Assembly: GCA_026785645.1 (NCBI GenBank)
Contig: JAJAZM010000066.1
Coordinates: forward strand, 1-7,728
Origin: Sphingomonas bacterium
Lineage (GTDB): Bacteria; Pseudomonadota; Alphaproteobacteria; Sphingomonadales; Sphingomonadaceae
Direction: 5' to 3'
Length of the DNA stretch: 7,728 nt
The notes under the pieces are model-generated. The model had not been told where the DNA came from and made no database searches. It saw only the letters and a program-made list of their open reading frames with translations. The translations under genes were made by a program, and so were the position numbers. This document shows positions 5,954-7,728 of this stretch, one piece after another (the stretch's first letter is position 1; each line of letters begins with the position of its first letter).

Positions 5954-7728
5954 ATGTTCGATATCAAGACTGTGGAATTCGACCTCGGCGGCAAGACGCT
6001 GAAGCTCGAAACCGGCCGCGTTGCGCGCCAGGCCAATGGCGCGGTGATCGCGACCATGGGCGAGACCGTCGTATTGTGCGCCGTCACCGCCGCCAAGACC
6101 GTCAAGCCGGGGCAGGATTTCTTCCCGCTGACCGTCCACTATCAGGAAAAATATTCGGCCGCCGGACGCATTCCGGGCGGCTTCTTCAAGCGTGAGCGCG
6201 GCGCGACCGAAAAGGAAACGCTGACCAGCCGCCTGATCGATCGGCCGATTAGACCCCTCTTCCCTGAGGGTTTTTACAACGAAGTTTTGGTCATCGCTCA
6301 GGTGCTGTCCTACGACGGCGAGAATGAGCCCGACATCCTCGCGCTCGTCGCCGCGTCGGCCGCCCTCACCATCTCCGGCGTGCCCTTCATGGGCCCGATC
6401 GGCGGCGCGCGCGTCGGCTATGCCAATGGCGAGTATATCCTCAACCCCAACAGCACCCAGGTGAAGGAAGGCGATCTCGACCTGGTCGTCGCCGGCACCC
6501 TCGACGCCGTGATGATGGTCGAATCCGAAGCCAATGAGCTGTCGGAAGAGGTCATGCTCGGTGCGGTGATGTTCGCCCATGCCGCCTCGAAGAAGATCTG
6601 CGAAGGCATCATCAAGCTCGCCGAAAAGGCCGCCAAGGATCCGTGGGAGCTCGCCACCAGCGACGCCAAGACCGCGGCCAAGGCCAAGCTCAAGACCGTC
6701 GTCGGCAAGGACATCGAAGCCGCCTATCGCCTGTCGGACAAGTCCGAGCGTTCGGCCGCGCTGACCGTCGCCCGCGCCAAGGCCGCAACCGCCTTCGCCG
6801 ATGCCGACGCGCAGGAGCAGATGTCGGCCAGCAAGGCGGTCAAGAGCCTCGAGGCGGACATCGTCCGTACCGCGATCTTGAAGGAAGGCCGCCGCATCGA
6901 CGGCCGCGACACCAAGACCGTCCGCCCGATCGAGGCGATGGTCGGCTTCCTCCCCCGCGCCCACGGTTCGGCTTTGTTCACCCGCGGCGAGACCCAGGCG
7001 ATCTGCACCACCACGCTCGGCACCAAGGAATCGGAGCAGATGATCGACGGCCTCGACGGCCTGACCTACAGCCGCTTCATGCTGCACTATAACTTCCCGC
7101 CTTATTCGGTCGGTGAAGTGGGCCGCTTCGGCGCCCCGTCGCGGCGCGAGACCGGCCACGGCAAGCTCGCCTGGCGCGCGCTTCGCCCGATGCTGCCGTC
7201 GAACGAGGATTTCCCCTACACCATCCGCGTCCTGTCCGACATCACCGAGAGCAATGGCTCGTCGTCGATGGCCACCGTCTGCGGCGGTTCGCTGTCGATG
7301 ATGGACGCCGGCGTTCCCTTGATCCGTCCGGTCGCCGGCATCGCCATGGGCCTGATCCTTGAAGGCAAGGATTTCGCGGTGATCAGCGACATCCTTGGTG
7401 ACGAAGATCATCTCGGCGACATGGACTTCAAGGTCGCCGGCACGTCCGAGGGCATCACCACGATGCAGATGGACATCAAGGTCGCCGGCATCACCGAGGA
7501 GATCATGAAGGTCGCCCTCGCCCAGGCCAAGGAAGGCCGCGACCACATCCTGGCGGAAATGGCCAAGGCGCTCGATCACACCCGCGAGGAATTGTCGGCC
7601 CACGCGCCGCGGATCGAGACCATGTCGATCCCCAAGGACAAGATCCGTGAAGTGATCGGCACCGGCGGCAAGGTGATCCGCGAGATCGTCGCCACCACCG
7701 GCGCCAAGGTCGACATCGACGACGAGGG
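5954..7728 (+). CDS. pnp: Polyribonucleotide nucleotidyltransferase (PNPase), 3' end missing
   Basis: A 3'-5' phosphorolytic exoribonuclease and degradosome component; 591 codons are visible and the frame runs open to the window edge. It starts MFDIKTVEFDLGGKTLKLET, the usual PNPase N-terminus. The first RNase PH-like domain includes GGFFKRERG and LTSRLIDRPIRPLFPEGF. An alpha-helical linker (about 240-315) leads to the second RNase PH-like domain, with GRRIDGRD, FTRGETQA, SYSVGE-like YSVGEVGRFG, and ITESNGSSSMATVCGGSL in the phosphate-binding region. The metal-binding aspartates fall at Asp485 and Asp491 in DHLGDMDFKVAG, matching E. coli 486 and 492. The KH domain begins near 553 and has its GTGG loop at 569-572. 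The rest of KH and the S1 domain lie beyond the edge; E. coli PNPase is 711 aa. No internal stop was found. Codon choice is GC-ending except for an odd patch near 6249-6295. Confidence 0.98.
   Translation, partial: MFDIKTVEFDLGGKTLKLETGRVARQANGAVIATMGETVVLCAVTAAKTVKPGQDFFPLTVHYQEKYSAAGRIPGGFFKRERGATEKETLTSRLIDRPIRPLFPEGFYNEVLVIAQVLSYDGENEPDILALVAASAALTISGVPFMGPIGGARVGYANGEYILNPNSTQVKEGDLDLVVAGTLDAVMMVESEANELSEEVMLGAVMFAHAASKKICEGIIKLAEKAAKDPWELATSDAKTAAKAKLKTVVGKDIEAAYRLSDKSERSAALTVARAKAATAFADADAQEQMSASKAVKSLEADIVRTAILKEGRRIDGRDTKTVRPIEAMVGFLPRAHGSALFTRGETQAICTTTLGTKESEQMIDGLDGLTYSRFMLHYNFPPYSVGEVGRFGAPSRRETGHGKLAWRALRPMLPSNEDFPYTIRVLSDITESNGSSSMATVCGGSLSMMDAGVPLIRPVAGIAMGLILEGKDFAVISDILGDEDHLGDMDFKVAGTSEGITTMQMDIKVAGITEEIMKVALAQAKEGRDHILAEMAKALDHTREELSAHAPRIETMSIPKDKIREVIGTGGKVIREIVATTGAKVDIDDE
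6255..6275 (+). other. Terminator-like hairpin with T-tract inside pnp
   Basis: CCCTC 6255-6259 pairs with GAGGG 6266-6270 around loop TTCCCT and is followed directly by TTTTT at 6271-6275. The shape is that of a small intrinsic terminator, but the stem is only 5 bp and it lies in the conserved RPLFPEGF coding segment. It may be a by-product of coding; premature termination is possible but unproven. Confidence 0.3.

Noticed and set aside
5909..7603. Very long antisense open frame (564 aa) opposite pnp
   Set aside because: It mirrors the pnp codon pattern (long open frames opposite GC-ending codons are expected), with Gly/Asp/His/Arg repeats and no family signature. pnp on the + strand is complete in all visible motifs.
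1..7728. CRISPR arrays, tRNA/rRNA genes, insertion sequences, phage or defence genes
   Set aside because: No spaced direct repeats, cloverleaf, transposase or inverted terminal repeats, or defence-type domains were seen on either strand; the window is filled with a housekeeping operon.

Overview
This window comes from a GC-rich alphaproteobacterial chromosome, most likely Sphingomonadales (Sphingomonas or a close relative). The evidence is the strong G/C third-position bias, the gene order of the translation operon, and proteins that read like sphingomonad versions of IF-2, RbfA, TruB, S15 and PNPase. The placement rests on recognition, not on a database search.

All genes lie on the + strand and form one run that resembles the conserved nusA-ylxR-infB-rbfA-truB-rpsO-pnp cluster. 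It opens with the last 51 codons of a YlxR/L7Ae-type RNA-binding protein, which overlaps infB (IF-2, 839 aa). A 70-nt gap after infB carries a REP-like double hairpin. Next come a PaaI-type hotdog thioesterase, rbfA, a small exported protein of unknown function, tdk (thymidine kinase) and truB (tRNA Psi55 synthase). An 18-nt gap with a strong Shine-Dalgarno leads to rpsO (S15). A 156-nt spacer that can fold into five consecutive hairpins separates rpsO from pnp (PNPase), which runs off the right edge inside its KH domain.

Five of the gene junctions are stop/start overlaps (ATGA, GTGA or TGATG), so the genes are probably co-transcribed and translationally coupled. The core job is translation and RNA metabolism: initiation, 30S maturation, tRNA modification, a 30S protein and RNA decay. 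Three genes do not fit that theme: the thioesterase, the exported protein and thymidine kinase. All three are wired into the chain by overlaps or, for the thioesterase, by a ribosome binding site that the REP-like element appears to supply.

I see no mobile element, CRISPR array, tRNA/rRNA gene, phage gene or defence system. No entirely new system is evident. The points most worth a second look are the hairpin array before pnp, the REP-like element doubling as a ribosome binding region, the unknown exported protein in a ribosome-biogenesis operon, and a terminator-like hairpin with unusual codons inside pnp. No stretch longer than 300 bases lacks a gene.
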